A stretch of DNA of 64,000 nucleotides from Allobosea sp. GTDB lineage: Bacteria > Pseudomonadota > Alphaproteobacteria > Rhizobiales > Beijerinckiaceae. Numbering within the stretch: position 1 is the stretch's first letter; every line of letters starts with the position of its first letter. The position numbers and the translations under genes are program-made. The notes beneath the pieces were generated by a model. That model ran no database searches. It saw only the letters and a program-made list of their open reading frames with translations, and was not told where the DNA came from. Below are positions 19,284 through 28,737 of this stretch, in pieces. The stretch is from contig NZ_JAFKFX010000024.1 in assembly GCF_017308075.1 (NCBI RefSeq), forward strand, positions 410,645 to 474,644. The letters are read 5' to 3'.

Positions 19284-21734
19284 CTAGTACAGCCCGCCGG
19301 TGCCGGAGCCGACCGAGCGGCCGCCGGCCGGCGCGACGCTCAGCGCCCCGCCCGAACCATCACCGGCCGCGCCGATCACCGAATAGCTGTCCGGCGGAGC
19401 CGTTCCCGGCTTGAAGGCCTCGAGGATGCCGCCCTCGCCGCCGGCGCGCATGCCGGTGCGCGGATCGACGCGGATCAGCTTGATGCCGGCCGGAACGCGG
19501 AACGGCGTCGCCGCCTTGTCCTTCAACGCCTGCATCATGAAGTCGCGGAAGATCGGTGCGGCGTACTGGCCGGCCGTCGCCGAGTTGCCCAGCGACTTCG
19601 GCTTGTCGAAGCCCATATAGACCCCGACGGCCAGATCCGGCGAGAACCCGACGAACCAGACGTCCTTGGCGTCGTTGGTGGTGCCGGTCTTGCCGGCGAG
19701 CGGCTTGCCGACGGCCTTGACCACGGTCGCGGTACCGGCGTTGACGACGCCTTCCAGCATCGAGACCATCTGATAGGCGGTCAGCGGATCGAGCACCTGG
19801 TCGCGATTGTCGACCAGCCGCGGCTCGCGCTGATTGCTCCATTTCTCGGCGTTGCAGCCCTCGCAGACACGCTGGTCGTGCCGGTAGATCGTGGCGCCGA
19901 AACGGTCCTGGATGCGGTCGATCAGGGTCGGCCGGATGCGCTTGCCGCCATTGGCGAGCATCGAATAGGCCGCGGTCATCCGCATCACCGTGGTCTCGCC
20001 GGCGCCGAGCGACATCGAGAGCACCGGCAGCATGTCGTCATAGATGCCGAAGCGCCGCGCATATTCGGCGATCAGCGGCATGCCGACATCCTTGGCGAGA
20101 CGCACCGTCATCAGGTTCTTCGAGAATTGGATGCCGTAGCGCAGCGTGCGCGGACCGGTGAACTTGCCGTCATAGTTGCTCGGCGCCCAGACGCCGAGCC
20201 CGCCGCCCTGATCGACCTCGATCGGCGCGTCGAGCACGATGCTCGACGGGGTGTAGCCATTGTCGAGCGCGGTCGCATAGACGAAGGGCTTGAAGGACGA
20301 ACCGGGCTGGCGCAGCGCCTGCGTGGCGCGGTTGAACTCCGACTGGTCGTGCGAGAAGCCGCCGACCATGGCGAGGACGCGGCCGGAGAACGGGTCCATC
20401 ACGGTGATCGCGCCATTCACCTCCGGCATCTGGCGCAGGCGCACCTGACCCGGCTTGCCATCGATCGGCTCGACATAGACGACATCGCCGACCGAGACCG
20501 CCTGCGAAACGCGCGTGCGCCTCGTCCAGCGGATGCCTTCGGAACCCAGGGTCGCGGTCTCGCGCTCCGGCCGGAGATGGCCGGAAGCCTCGCGGATCGG
20601 CTGCAAGCCGACACGAGCGCCGTCGCCGGCGACATCGAGCACGACGGCCAGGCGCCATGGCTTGACGTCACCCAGCACCGGCAATTCGCCGATTGCGACA
20701 CCCCATTCGCGGCCCGCCAGATCGAGCTTCTGCATCGCGCCGCGCCAGCCGCGCGCCTCGTCGAAGCGCACGAGACCGTCGACCAGGGCCTTGCGCGCCA
20801 TCAGCTGCATCTTCGGATCGACGGTGGCACGCACCGAAAGCCCGCCCTCGAGCAGCTTCTTCTCGCCATAGCGGTCCTGGAGCTCGCGGCGAATCTCCTC
20901 CGCGAAGAAGCCGGCAGCGATATTGTTCGGCGAAACCGTGCGCGGATTGACGCCGAGCGGCTGGTTCTTGGCAGCGTCGGCTTCGGCCCGCTTGATCACG
21001 CCGTTCTCGGCCATGCGGTCGAGCACATAGTTGCGGCGCTCGATCGCGCGCTCGCGGTTCCGGAAGGGGTGCAGGTCGGTCGGCGCCTTCGGCAGCGCCG
21101 CCAGATAGGCCGCCTCCTGCACGTTCAGCTCGTGCACGGACTTGCCGAAATAGTTCAGCGCCGCGGCGGCGACGCCATAGCTGCCCTGCCCTGGCGCGGG
21201 AGCCCCGAGATAGATCTCGTTGAGGTAGAGCTCGAGGATCTTGTCCTTCGAATAGGTCGATTCGATTCGCAGCGCGATCAGCGCCTCGCGAATCTTGCGC
21301 TCGAGGCTCTGCTCGGAACCGACGAGGAAGTTCTTCGCGACCTGCTGGGTAATCGTCGAGGCGCCCTGCGGACGCCGCCCCGAGCCGCGATTGCGGAAGT
21401 TCGAGATCGCAGCGCGCGCCAGACCTTCGGGATCGACGCCGAAATGCTTGTAGAAATTCTTGTCCTCGGCCGCGAGGAAAGCATCGATGATCAGCTTCGG
21501 CACCGCCTGGATCGGCAGATAGAGCCGGCGCTCCCGGGCGAATTCCGCGATCAGGCTGCCGTCACCGGCATGGACGCGGCTCATCACCGGCGGCTCGTAA
21601 TTCCGCAGCTGAGCAGAATCGGGCAGGTCCTTCGAGTAATGCCAGACCAGCGCGGCCGCCCCCGCCACGCCGATGACGAAAAGGATCGTGCCGGCGGCGA
21701 ACGCCCACCCGAAAAGGCGCAGAATGAACCGCAT
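19284..21734 (-). CDS. mrcA: class A penicillin-binding protein 1A
   Basis: An 816-residue bifunctional enzyme that polymerises and cross-links peptidoglycan. One N-terminal membrane helix (AFAAGTILFVIGVAGAAALVW) precedes a GT51 transglycosylase domain with the catalytic Glu in AAEDKNFYKHFGVD, then RRPQGASTITQQVAKN and ERKIREALIALRIE. An OB-like insertion (~residues 330-430) precedes the transpeptidase domain with SxxK in QPGSSFKPF (~480), SKN in FSKNLMTVR and KTG in LAGKTGTTNDAKD (~680). The C-terminus is a Gly/Ser/Ala-rich tail. All catalytic motifs are intact. Confidence 0.96.
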   Translation of the reverse strand: MRFILRLFGWAFAAGTILFVIGVAGAAALVWHYSKDLPDSAQLRNYEPPVMSRVHAGDGSLIAEFARERRLYLPIQAVPKLIIDAFLAAEDKNFYKHFGVDPEGLARAAISNFRNRGSGRRPQGASTITQQVAKNFLVGSEQSLERKIREALIALRIESTYSKDKILELYLNEIYLGAPAPGQGSYGVAAAALNYFGKSVHELNVQEAAYLAALPKAPTDLHPFRNRERAIERRNYVLDRMAENGVIKRAEADAAKNQPLGVNPRTVSPNNIAAGFFAEEIRRELQDRYGEKKLLEGGLSVRATVDPKMQLMARKALVDGLVRFDEARGWRGAMQKLDLAGREWGVAIGELPVLGDVKPWRLAVVLDVAGDGARVGLQPIREASGHLRPERETATLGSEGIRWTRRTRVSQAVSVGDVVYVEPIDGKPGQVRLRQMPEVNGAITVMDPFSGRVLAMVGGFSHDQSEFNRATQALRQPGSSFKPFVYATALDNGYTPSSIVLDAPIEVDQGGGLGVWAPSNYDGKFTGPRTLRYGIQFSKNLMTVRLAKDVGMPLIAEYARRFGIYDDMLPVLSMSLGAGETTVMRMTAAYSMLANGGKRIRPTLIDRIQDRFGATIYRHDQRVCEGCNAEKWSNQREPRLVDNRDQVLDPLTAYQMVSMLEGVVNAGTATVVKAVGKPLAGKTGTTNDAKDVWFVGFSPDLAVGVYMGFDKPKSLGNSATAGQYAAPIFRDFMMQALKDKAATPFRVPAGIKLIRVDPRTGMRAGGEGGILEAFKPGTAPPDSYSVIGAAGDGSGGALSVAPAGGRSVGSGTGGLY

Positions 21735-21888
21735 CGAGAACTTTGACCTCGTCTGAAGGCAGCGGCGTCGCTCGAATCGACAGCATGCCCTGCCCGGGTG
21801 ATCGATCTTTCAACTTCACTCTATAACATGGCGGAAATGGCGGAACCGTGGCTGTAAGACCACAAGGTCTCATCTTCGGCCCGCTACG

Positions 21889-23130
21889 TCACCGCCGGCT
21901 CTCTGCTGCCTTGCCGGGCGCCTGGGTGCGCTCGAAATACTGATCGACCGCCGCCTGCACCGCCGTCACCGCCTGGGCCCGCCAGCTCTCGGAATTCAAG
22001 AGCTCGGCATCCTTCGGGCTCGACATGTAGCCGAGCTCGATCAGCACCGACGGCACATCGGGTGCAGTCAGCACCCTGAAGCCGGCCGAACGCAGCGGAA
22101 CCTTGTGCATCTTGACCGAGCCGCCGAGCTTCTCGACGAGATTGCGCGCGAACATCGCCGAGAAGCCGCGCGTCTCGCGCTTGGCGAGATCCATCAGGAT
22201 TCCCGCCACGTCCTGCACGTCCTCGCTGGCGTCGAGCCCGGCGACGGCGTCGGCCTGGTTTTCCTTGGCGGCGAGCCGCGCGGCTTCAGCGTCGCTGGCC
22301 CGCTCGGAGCCGGTATAGATCGTCGCGCCGCGGACCTCCTGCGCCTGCGTCAGCGAATCCGCATGGATCGAGATGAACAGATGAGCATCGACGCTGCGGG
22401 CGATGCGGACGCGGTCGCCCAGCGGCACGAAACTGTCGTCGGCGCGCGTCATGATCACACGATAGCGCCCCTGGGCCTCGAGCTGCTCCTTGAGCTTCTG
22501 CCCGAAGGCCAGGACCACTGACTTCTCGGCGATCGAGGCGACGACGGCCCCGGGATCGATGCCGCCATGGCCGGGATCGATCACCACGATCCGGCGCTGA
22601 TCGCCCTCGGCCTTCGGCTCGACCGGGACATGCGGCAGCCGCGCCTCGGCGGCGGCGGCGCGCGCCAACGCCGCGAATTCCTCGCGCCCCGTCCGTTTCA
22701 GCTCGATGACGAGCTCGCCGAAACCGCCGCGGAGCGGCTTGACCGATACGCCCGCGACCGCGGCCGGTTGGGCCAGATCGAGGATCAGCCGGGCCCGGTC
22801 CGGCGTGAACAGGCCGAAACGGAAGCCGGAGACGAAGCCCGCCGACTTGCGAGCACTCGCGGCTGGAATCTGGAAATTCACTGACGGCAAGTCGACGATG
22901 ACGCGATCCGGCCCGGCCATCACGAAGGCGTTCGCGGCAACCGGACGCGACAGGGTGAGTGTCAGGCGGACCGCCTCGCCATGGCTTTCGAGGCGTGCTT
23001 CGCTCGCTACCGGAAAATCGCTGGTCGGCTTTCCCTGCGGATTTGCCGAAGCATCGCCCGCCGCGAGACAGAGCATCGACAGCAGCAGCGCCGGGCACGC
23101 GAATCGCCGCGCCGCGCCGGCAAGGCGCAC
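21889..23130 (-). CDS. N-acetylmuramoyl-L-alanine amidase with AMIN domain (AmiC-like)
   Basis: A protein of about 413 residues: signal peptide (FACPALLLSMLCLAAGDASA), an AMIN domain that binds septal peptidoglycan (RLTLTLSRPVAANAF, DRVIVDLPSVNFQI), and an Amidase_3 domain. The zinc ligands are His in VIDPGHGGIDPGA, Glu in IAEKSVVLAFG and His in LFISIHADSL; the catalytic Glu is in VLIELGYMSSP. It splits daughter-cell walls during division. I placed the start at GTG 23130 because the signal peptide begins just after; the frame stays open to 23343 and the true start is uncertain. Confidence 0.9.
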   Translation of the reverse strand: MRLAGAARRFACPALLLSMLCLAAGDASANPQGKPTSDFPVASEARLESHGEAVRLTLTLSRPVAANAFVMAGPDRVIVDLPSVNFQIPAASARKSAGFVSGFRFGLFTPDRARLILDLAQPAAVAGVSVKPLRGGFGELVIELKRTGREEFAALARAAAAEARLPHVPVEPKAEGDQRRIVVIDPGHGGIDPGAVVASIAEKSVVLAFGQKLKEQLEAQGRYRVIMTRADDSFVPLGDRVRIARSVDAHLFISIHADSLTQAQEVRGATIYTGSERASDAEAARLAAKENQADAVAGLDASEDVQDVAGILMDLAKRETRGFSAMFARNLVEKLGGSVKMHKVPLRSAGFRVLTAPDVPSVLIELGYMSSPKDAELLNSESWRAQAVTAVQAAVDQYFERTQAPGKAAESRR

Positions 23131-23200
23131 AGCGACCGAGGCTGCGCAGAGATGAAGGCCCTGAGACAGGGGGCGGCTCCTAAATTCCCGGCGACGATAC

Positions 23201-23218
23201 TTAAGGATTCTTAACCAT
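23201..23218. promoter_or_regulatory. possible CtrA binding site
   Basis: TTAAGGATTCTTAACCAT holds the CtrA motif TTAACCAT (23211-23218) and a second TTAA six bases upstream. It lies about 70 bp before the amidase start, which fits cell-cycle control of a septal amidase. Seen as a motif only. Confidence 0.35.
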
Positions 23219-23300
23219 AGCGCCGCGATCCGTTGACAATCGGTTACCACGGCGAGCCTGCACCGGAAACCGGCCGATTTCTTGTCCCGGCGCGTTCTCC

Positions 23301-23329
23301 CTTGCCAAATATGGCAAGCTGTCTGTAAT
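23301..23329 (+). promoter_or_regulatory. candidate rne promoter with overlapping inverted repeat
   Basis: CTTGCC (23301) and TGTAAT (23324-23329) are spaced 17 bp apart. The -35 side lies in a perfect inverted repeat, CTTGCCA-AATA-TGGCAAG (23301-23318), which could be an operator or simply a hairpin-forming element. Confidence 0.4.
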
Positions 23330-23812
23330 GGAGTCGGTCGCATCGTGATGGCTTCCGCCGCGCGCAGCAGGGTCGCAATAACCCGTTGACGCCCGACGAA
23401 AAAGCCAACCGGCCCGATCGCTTGAAGCGATCAGGATCGGCGCGAAGGCGGCCAGCAACAGATCGTCCGCGGACGGGCCGGCGTCAGGCAGAAATCGACG
23501 CCGGGTTCGGCATTCCGCGAGCGTGTCAACGCGGTGCGCTTCGCCTTGCGGCGGGAGCGCCGCAGGTCAAAGGTAAGATGTCGGGGCATACGACGCCGCT
23601 TCCCATTTCGGTGTTTCGTCGAGACCTTTCCGGTTGCGACGGGCTTTCTGCCCGTTCCGCCGCTCGCCTCCGCTATCCCTCCTTGGCTGATTTTTCTTCC
23701 CTGCAACATGCCGGCGCGAGCCGGCCGACGCGCGGCGCCCCTGCCCGCGGCAGCGGATTCAGTTCCGCAGCCCGGCGGGTACCAAAGGCTGCCGCGCAGA
23801 TGGACCTGTCCT

Positions 23813-26680
23813 ATGGCCAACAAGATGCTGATCGACGCCACCCACCCGGAAGAGACCCGGGTCGTGGTGTCCCGCGGTTCCCGCATTGAGGAATTCGATT
23901 TCGAATCCGCCAGCCGAAAGCCGCTGCGCGGCAATATCTATCTGGCGAAGGTGACGCGGGTCGAACCGTCGCTCCAGGCTGCCTTCGTCGAATATGGCGG
24001 CAACCGCCACGGCTTCCTCGCCTTCTCCGAAATCCATCCCGACTACTACCAGATCCCGGTCGCCGACCGGCAGGCGCTGCTCGCCGAGGAAGAGCGCGCC
24101 GAGCGCGAGGAGGAACGCGACGAGGAGCGGCGCGAGAAGCGCGGCCGTCGCGACCGCGGCCGCCGTGGCGACCGTGACGGGCGCGCCAAGCGCGCCAGCA
24201 ATGGCGACGAGACCGTCAGTGCCGAGGTCCAGGCCGAGAACGGCCAGGGCGAAGCCGAGCATATCGAGACCGACGGCAAGGAAGCCGCGATGGTCAACGA
24301 AGGCGCTCCGGCCTTCGGTGAGTATTTTGCGCCCGCCGTCGCCGAATCCGACAGCGAGAGCGTCGTCGAGAACGCCGCGCCGCTGACCTTCGAGACCACC
24401 GGCGAGCCTGAGGCCCAGGAAGCGCGCGCCCCGTCCGAGAGCGGCGACGAGTCCGGCCAGGACGAGAGCCGCCAGGACGAATCCGCTCAGGACGAGAACG
24501 GCGGAGACGACAGCAGCAATGACGACAATGGTGGCGACGACCACCAGGACGAACCCGAGCAGCTCGGCGGCGGCGACGCGCTGGACGACATGCCGGAGCG
24601 CCCGCGCCATTCGCGCCGCCAGTACAAGATCCAGGAGGTGATCAAGCGCCGCCAGATCATCCTGGTCCAGGTCGTCAAGGAGGAGCGCGGCAACAAGGGC
24701 GCCGCCCTCACCACCTATCTCTCGCTCGCAGGCCGCTATTCCGTGCTGATGCCGAACACCGGCAAGGGCGGCGGCATCTCGCGCAAGATCACCAATGCCG
24801 AAGACCGCAAGCGCCTGAAGGAGATCGCCCAGGAGCTCGAGGTTCCCGAGGGGATGGGCATCATCCTGCGCACGGCCGGCGCCTCGCGCACCAAGGTCGA
24901 GATCAAGCGCGACTACGAATATCTGATGCGGATGTGGGAGAGCGTGCGCGAACTGACGCTCGGCTCCGTCGCGCCCGCGCTGGTCTATGAGGAGGGCAAC
25001 CTCGTCAAGCGCTCGATCCGCGATCTCTACAACAAGGACATCGACGAGGTTCACGTCGCCGGCGAAGCGGCCTATCGCGAGGCCAAGGATTTCATGCGCA
25101 TGCTCATGCCGAGCCATGCCAAGAGCGTGAAGGCCTATCGCGAGCAGACCCCGCTCTTCGCCGCCTTTGGCGTCGAGAGCCAGCTCGACGCGATGTTCTC
25201 GAACACCGTGACGCTGAAGTCGGGCGGCTACATCGTCATCAACCAGACCGAGGCGCTGGTCGCGATCGACATCAACTCCGGGCGCTCGACCCGTGAGCAC
25301 AATATCGAGGACACCGCCCTCAAGACCAATCTCGAAGCGGCGGAGGAGATCTCCCGCCAGCTGCGCCTGCGCGACCTTGCCGGCCTCATCGTGATCGATT
25401 TCATCGACATGGAGGAGAACCGCAACAACCGCGCCGTCGAGAAGAAGCTCAAGGACTGCCTGAAGAACGACCGCGCCCGCATCCAGGTCGGCCGGATCTC
25501 GGCCTTCGGCCTCCTGGAGATGTCGCGCCAGCGCATCCGCACCGGCGTGCTCGAGAGCTCCTCCGTGCCCTGCCCGCACTGCGCCGGCGCCGGCCTCGTC
25601 CGCTCGACGCCTTCGATCGCGCTGCAGATCCTGCGCGCCCTCGAAGAAGCCCTGATCAAGAGCGCTTCGCATAATCTCGAGGTCCGCACCCGGCCCGAGG
25701 TCGCGCTCTATGTGCTCAACCAGAAGCGCGCCCATCTGCGCGATCTGGAGGAGCGCTTCAACATCGCGATCATCGTCTCGGCCGATGCCGCCCTGCTCGG
25801 CACGCGCTATTTCGAGGTCGAGCGCGGCGAATTCGTCGGCAACGAGAATCGCGTGATCCCGGTCAGCAGCATGCGCGCCGAGGCGATCGTCGAGGAGCCC
25901 GAGGAGGACGAGGTCCTCGATCTCGAGGCGGAAAGCGAGGAAAGCGGCGAGGCCGAGGCCGGCCCGCGTTCGGCCAATGGCGAAGGCGAGGATGGCCGTG
26001 GCGAGGGTGGCCGCAAGCGCCGCCGCCGCCGCCGCCGCCGCCGTGGCGGCGAGCGTGACGGCGAGGGCCAGCACCTCGAGGGCGGTGACGACGAGGCCGG
26101 CGATAGTCAGGGCGATGACGACGAGGCCAGCGAAGAAGCCGAAGGCTCCTCCGAGCCTGCCGTCGAAATCGTCGAGACCATCGAAACCATCGCGGAGCCC
26201 CCGGCGCCCATCGTCGAAGCCGTGGCCGAAGAACCGGTCGAGGCCGAAGCCAAGCCGCGTCGCGGCCGTCGCGGCGGACGCAGCAAGAAGGCCGAGACCG
26301 AGACTGTCGCAGCCGAGGCTCCCGTGACCGAGACGGCGGAAGCCGCCGAGGCCATCAAGGCCGAGAGCGCCCCCGAGGCTGCGGCCGAGCCGGTGGCCGA
26401 GAAGCCCAAGCGCAGCCGCGCCCGCAAGAAGGTGGTTCCGATCACCGAGGACGGCGCCGCCCCGGAAGCAGCCGCTGCGCCAGAAGCACCTGCAGCCCCG
26501 GCTGCGGAGCCCGAAGCCCCGGTCCCGGCCGCAGCCGAACCGGTTGTCGAAGCCGTGGCCGAGGAGCCCGCGCCAGAACCGCGCGTCGCAGAGGAGCCGG
26601 TCGCGGTGGTCCTGACCCCGCCCGATCCGGATCGCCCGAAGCGCGGTGGCTGGTGGAACCGCCTCGCCGGCCGCAAGTGA
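23813..26680 (+). CDS. rne: ribonuclease E
   Basis: A 955-residue endoribonuclease that starts most mRNA decay and processes rRNA/tRNA, and scaffolds the degradosome. The N-terminal S1 domain (NIYLAKVTRVEPSLQAAFVE, HGFLAFSEIHPDYY) is split by a highly charged insertion (~85-265, rich in E, D, R). The catalytic core has ALVAIDINSGRSTR and LIVIDFIDMEENRNNR with the metal-binding Asp pair, and the Zn-link CPHCAGAG (~587-592). The C-terminal ~270 residues are disordered: an Arg-rich block (~738-746) and Ala/Glu/Pro repeats, ending KRGGWWNRLAGRK. I chose the ATG at 23813 (MANKMLIDATH) as in homologues, not upstream starts. Confidence 0.96.
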   Translation: MANKMLIDATHPEETRVVVSRGSRIEEFDFESASRKPLRGNIYLAKVTRVEPSLQAAFVEYGGNRHGFLAFSEIHPDYYQIPVADRQALLAEEERAEREEERDEERREKRGRRDRGRRGDRDGRAKRASNGDETVSAEVQAENGQGEAEHIETDGKEAAMVNEGAPAFGEYFAPAVAESDSESVVENAAPLTFETTGEPEAQEARAPSESGDESGQDESRQDESAQDENGGDDSSNDDNGGDDHQDEPEQLGGGDALDDMPERPRHSRRQYKIQEVIKRRQIILVQVVKEERGNKGAALTTYLSLAGRYSVLMPNTGKGGGISRKITNAEDRKRLKEIAQELEVPEGMGIILRTAGASRTKVEIKRDYEYLMRMWESVRELTLGSVAPALVYEEGNLVKRSIRDLYNKDIDEVHVAGEAAYREAKDFMRMLMPSHAKSVKAYREQTPLFAAFGVESQLDAMFSNTVTLKSGGYIVINQTEALVAIDINSGRSTREHNIEDTALKTNLEAAEEISRQLRLRDLAGLIVIDFIDMEENRNNRAVEKKLKDCLKNDRARIQVGRISAFGLLEMSRQRIRTGVLESSSVPCPHCAGAGLVRSTPSIALQILRALEEALIKSASHNLEVRTRPEVALYVLNQKRAHLRDLEERFNIAIIVSADAALLGTRYFEVERGEFVGNENRVIPVSSMRAEAIVEEPEEDEVLDLEAESEESGEAEAGPRSANGEGEDGRGEGGRKRRRRRRRRRGGERDGEGQHLEGGDDEAGDSQGDDDEASEEAEGSSEPAVEIVETIETIAEPPAPIVEAVAEEPVEAEAKPRRGRRGGRSKKAETETVAAEAPVTETAEAAEAIKAESAPEAAAEPVAEKPKRSRARKKVVPITEDGAAPEAAAAPEAPAAPAAEPEAPVPAAAEPVVEAVAEEPAPEPRVAEEPVAVVLTPPDPDRPKRGGWWNRLAGRK

Positions 26681-26685
26681 CCAGG

Positions 26686-26714
26686 AGCCCGCTGCAACCG
26701 CAGCGGGCTTTTTT
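26686..26714 (+). terminator. rho-independent terminator of rne
   Basis: AGCCCGCTGC (26686-26695), loop AACC, GCAGCGGGCT (26700-26709), then T6. A textbook terminator starting six bases after the rne stop. Confidence 0.95.
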
Positions 26715-27334
26715 CATGACCGTCGGGAGAGCAGGCCCGACACACCCGAAACCGGGCCGCCATCGGAGGGCGCCGATGGGACAATTCGCCGCCGGGATAA
26801 GCGTTAATAATCTGCAACGGCCACAAAGTCGCCGAACTCGATCCCCATAGCGAGGGTAGATCATCATGAAAAATGAGACGAAGAAGGAAAAGTAGTATTG
26901 ACGTAAAGTAACGATCAAAGAAGCCGCTACAAGGAATTTCGGGTTTACATTTGACTACTCTGGATTGCGCACCGCTAGCGCAGCCGCTTCTCTGACGACC
27001 TGCTTTCCGCTTATCGCGAGAGAGATGGTCGCCCCCGCCTACGTCACCGTACTGCTTGCGAGTGACGACGCGCGAGAGCGCACTGCCTACCCCGGTCCAG
27101 CCGCGATGAACCATCTGCGACCCATCGCAGATCCGCGGCGCTCCTGAGTGTCAGTCGGCAAGAACGCAGAACGGCCGCGCGGCAAGGCGCGTGGTCGCTC
27201 GTCTCATCGCGGTCGGTGAAGCGCCAGACGCCCCGGCCCAAGCCTCGAACAGACCAGGTCAAGAGAGCCGCTGATCCTGCCGCCGTCCTTGGGCGCGGCA
27301 AAGGCTCGGCCTGTCCCCGATCCCGGAGTTCCCC
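26715..27334. other. 620-bp gap with an AT-richer tract
   Basis: The stretch 26815-26960 is clearly less GC-rich than its surroundings. I see no convincing gene; the only ORF with a start in the tract encodes nine residues (MKNETKKEK, from 26866). The rest up to the SleB-like gene has no recognised motif beyond a CCGGAG ribosome site just before 27335. Confidence 0.4.
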
Positions 27335-28273
27335 ATGAAGCGCCTCGCCCCGGCGGCGTCGCTCGCGCTCGCGGCTTTTGTCGCGCTGCCCGCGAAGACC
27401 GCCACGGCCACGCTGCCTGCCGTCCCCGCAATGCCGCTCGGCATCGACCGCGACCTGCTTCCCTTTCCCGGTAGGCCGATTCATCTGATCGGTGTCGATG
27501 CCGGCGAGACCGGTCTGTTCGGCAAGCCCGATCTAACGACTGCGCTGACCACCGCGAGCCTATCCTTCGACGCGCTCAAGGGCGAAGAGCATCGGAGCCC
27601 GTTGCACGACATTCTCCCGCAGCCACGAGGCGAGCAAAGAACCGAATCCGATCCGCCGGCCCCCTTGCCGCCCCCGACGATAGCGCCACCGACCGGCGAC
27701 GGAGCGACTCCGATGGTGGCTCAAGCCGCGGCGCAAGGCTCGGCGACGCCGATGGACGAGCGCACCGCCCATGCTGCCGCGTCGTCGACCCCGACGGGCG
27801 GAAAGGAGCAGGAACCGCGACGGCTCTATGCCGGGCTGATCAACGCCGAGGATATGGCGCGCGAGCAGCGCTGCCTCGCCGAAGCGGTCTATTTCGAGGC
27901 GCGCTCGGAACCGGAAGAGGGTCGCGCCGCCGTCGCCCAGGTCGTGCTCAACCGTGTCAAGAGCGGGATCTATCCGACCTCAGTCTGCGGCGTCGTCTAC
28001 CAGAACCGCCACCGCAAGCTCGCCTGCCAGTTCACTTTCGCCTGCGAGGGCAAGTCGCTGAGGATCACGGAGCCCGCATCCTGGCAGGCGGCCGAGCGCA
28101 TCGCACGCGACGTCTACGAAGGCCGGGTCTATCTCACGGACGTCGCCGCGGCGACGCATTACCATGCCGATTATGTGTCGCCCCGCTGGGCGGCGAAAAT
28201 GAAGAAAATGGACAGGATCGGCCGGCACATCTTCTACAGCGAGCAGCGGAGCAAGGTTGCACGGGCGTCATGA
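27335..28273 (+). CDS. cell wall hydrolase, SleB (Hydrolase_2) family
   Basis: A 312-residue secreted protein: signal peptide ([20 protein letters not shown]), a long Pro/Ala-rich low-complexity region, and a C-terminal SleB-type domain (~190-300) with [49 protein letters not shown] and [13 protein letters not shown]. The Glu in YFEAR is the presumed catalytic residue, and the conserved cysteines are present. Family members cleave peptidoglycan glycan strands; in non-spore-formers they are thought to remodel the wall. Confidence 0.9.
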   Translation: MKRLAPAASLALAAFVALPAKTATATLPAVPAMPLGIDRDLLPFPGRPIHLIGVDAGETGLFGKPDLTTALTTASLSFDALKGEEHRSPLHDILPQPRGEQRTESDPPAPLPPPTIAPPTGDGATPMVAQAAAQGSATPMDERTAHAAASSTPTGGKEQEPRRLYAGLINAEDMAREQRCLAEAVYFEARSEPEEGRAAVAQVVLNRVKSGIYPTSVCGVVYQNRHRKLACQFTFACEGKSLRITEPASWQAAERIARDVYEGRVYLTDVAAATHYHADYVSPRWAAKMKKMDRIGRHIFYSEQRSKVARAS

Positions 28274-28359
28274 CGCGACGGCCCCGACGGCACCGATCTT
28301 GACCTGATGGCGCCGGAATGCGGAACTGGCCGCGGACTCCCTCAGCATGCGGAGCCGCT

Positions 28360-28725
28360 ATGCCGCCCCCACGCAGTCCCGAACGCCTGATCCTCTCGGC
28401 TCTGTGCCTCGCCGGCCTTGTCGGGCTCGCATGGCTCGCCTTGCAGGCGATCGGCTGGTTCGGCGTCGGCCTGCTCGGCCTCTTCGTGCTGTTCGTCGCG
28501 GTGCGCTTCGAGCTAGAAGGCAATCTGCCGATCGGCCCGCAGATGACGCCGGATCTCTATGCCAGCCAGTTCCGCAAGCACGGTCCCGAGCACGCCAGCG
28601 AGCGGGCCGAGCAGCGCACGCTCCTCAGCCGCCAGCTTTCGGCAGCACGGCTGGCTGCCGGCTTCGGCGTACTGCTGACGGTGATCGGCTTCGGTTTCTT
28701 CTTCCTGCTCGAGATCGGCCGCTGA
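28360..28725 (+). CDS. small two-helix membrane protein
   Basis: A 121-residue protein with an N-terminal hydrophobic stretch (LILSALCLAGLVGLAWLALQ and on to FVLFVAV), a polar middle (QMTPDLYASQFRKHGPEHAS) and a C-terminal helix (GVLLTVIGFGFFFLLEI). Start ATG 28360 has GGAG five bases upstream. Function unknown. It converges on the mechanosensitive channel gene with a 12-bp gap. Confidence 0.75.
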   Translation: MPPPRSPERLILSALCLAGLVGLAWLALQAIGWFGVGLLGLFVLFVAVRFELEGNLPIGPQMTPDLYASQFRKHGPEHASERAEQRTLLSRQLSAARLAAGFGVLLTVIGFGFFFLLEIGR

Positions 28726-28737
28726 TCCGGCCGAGCT

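Larger units (their letters stand above)
23131..23812. other. divergent control region and long rne leader
   Basis: Between the amidase and rne. It holds a CtrA-like site (23201-23218) and an rne promoter candidate with a palindrome (23301-23329). If that promoter is used, the rne 5' UTR is about 475 bases, comparable to the long self-regulatory leader of E. coli rne. I found no small gene in it. Confidence 0.5.

Noticed and set aside
23759-26074. 771-codon minus-strand frame opposite rne
   Set aside because: Mirror of the low-complexity Glu/Arg codons of RNase E; low-complexity Ala/Leu product without domains.
26965-27147. 60-codon plus-strand frame in the rne-SleB gap
   Set aside because: No ribosome site, and the product resembles translated GC-rich non-coding DNA.
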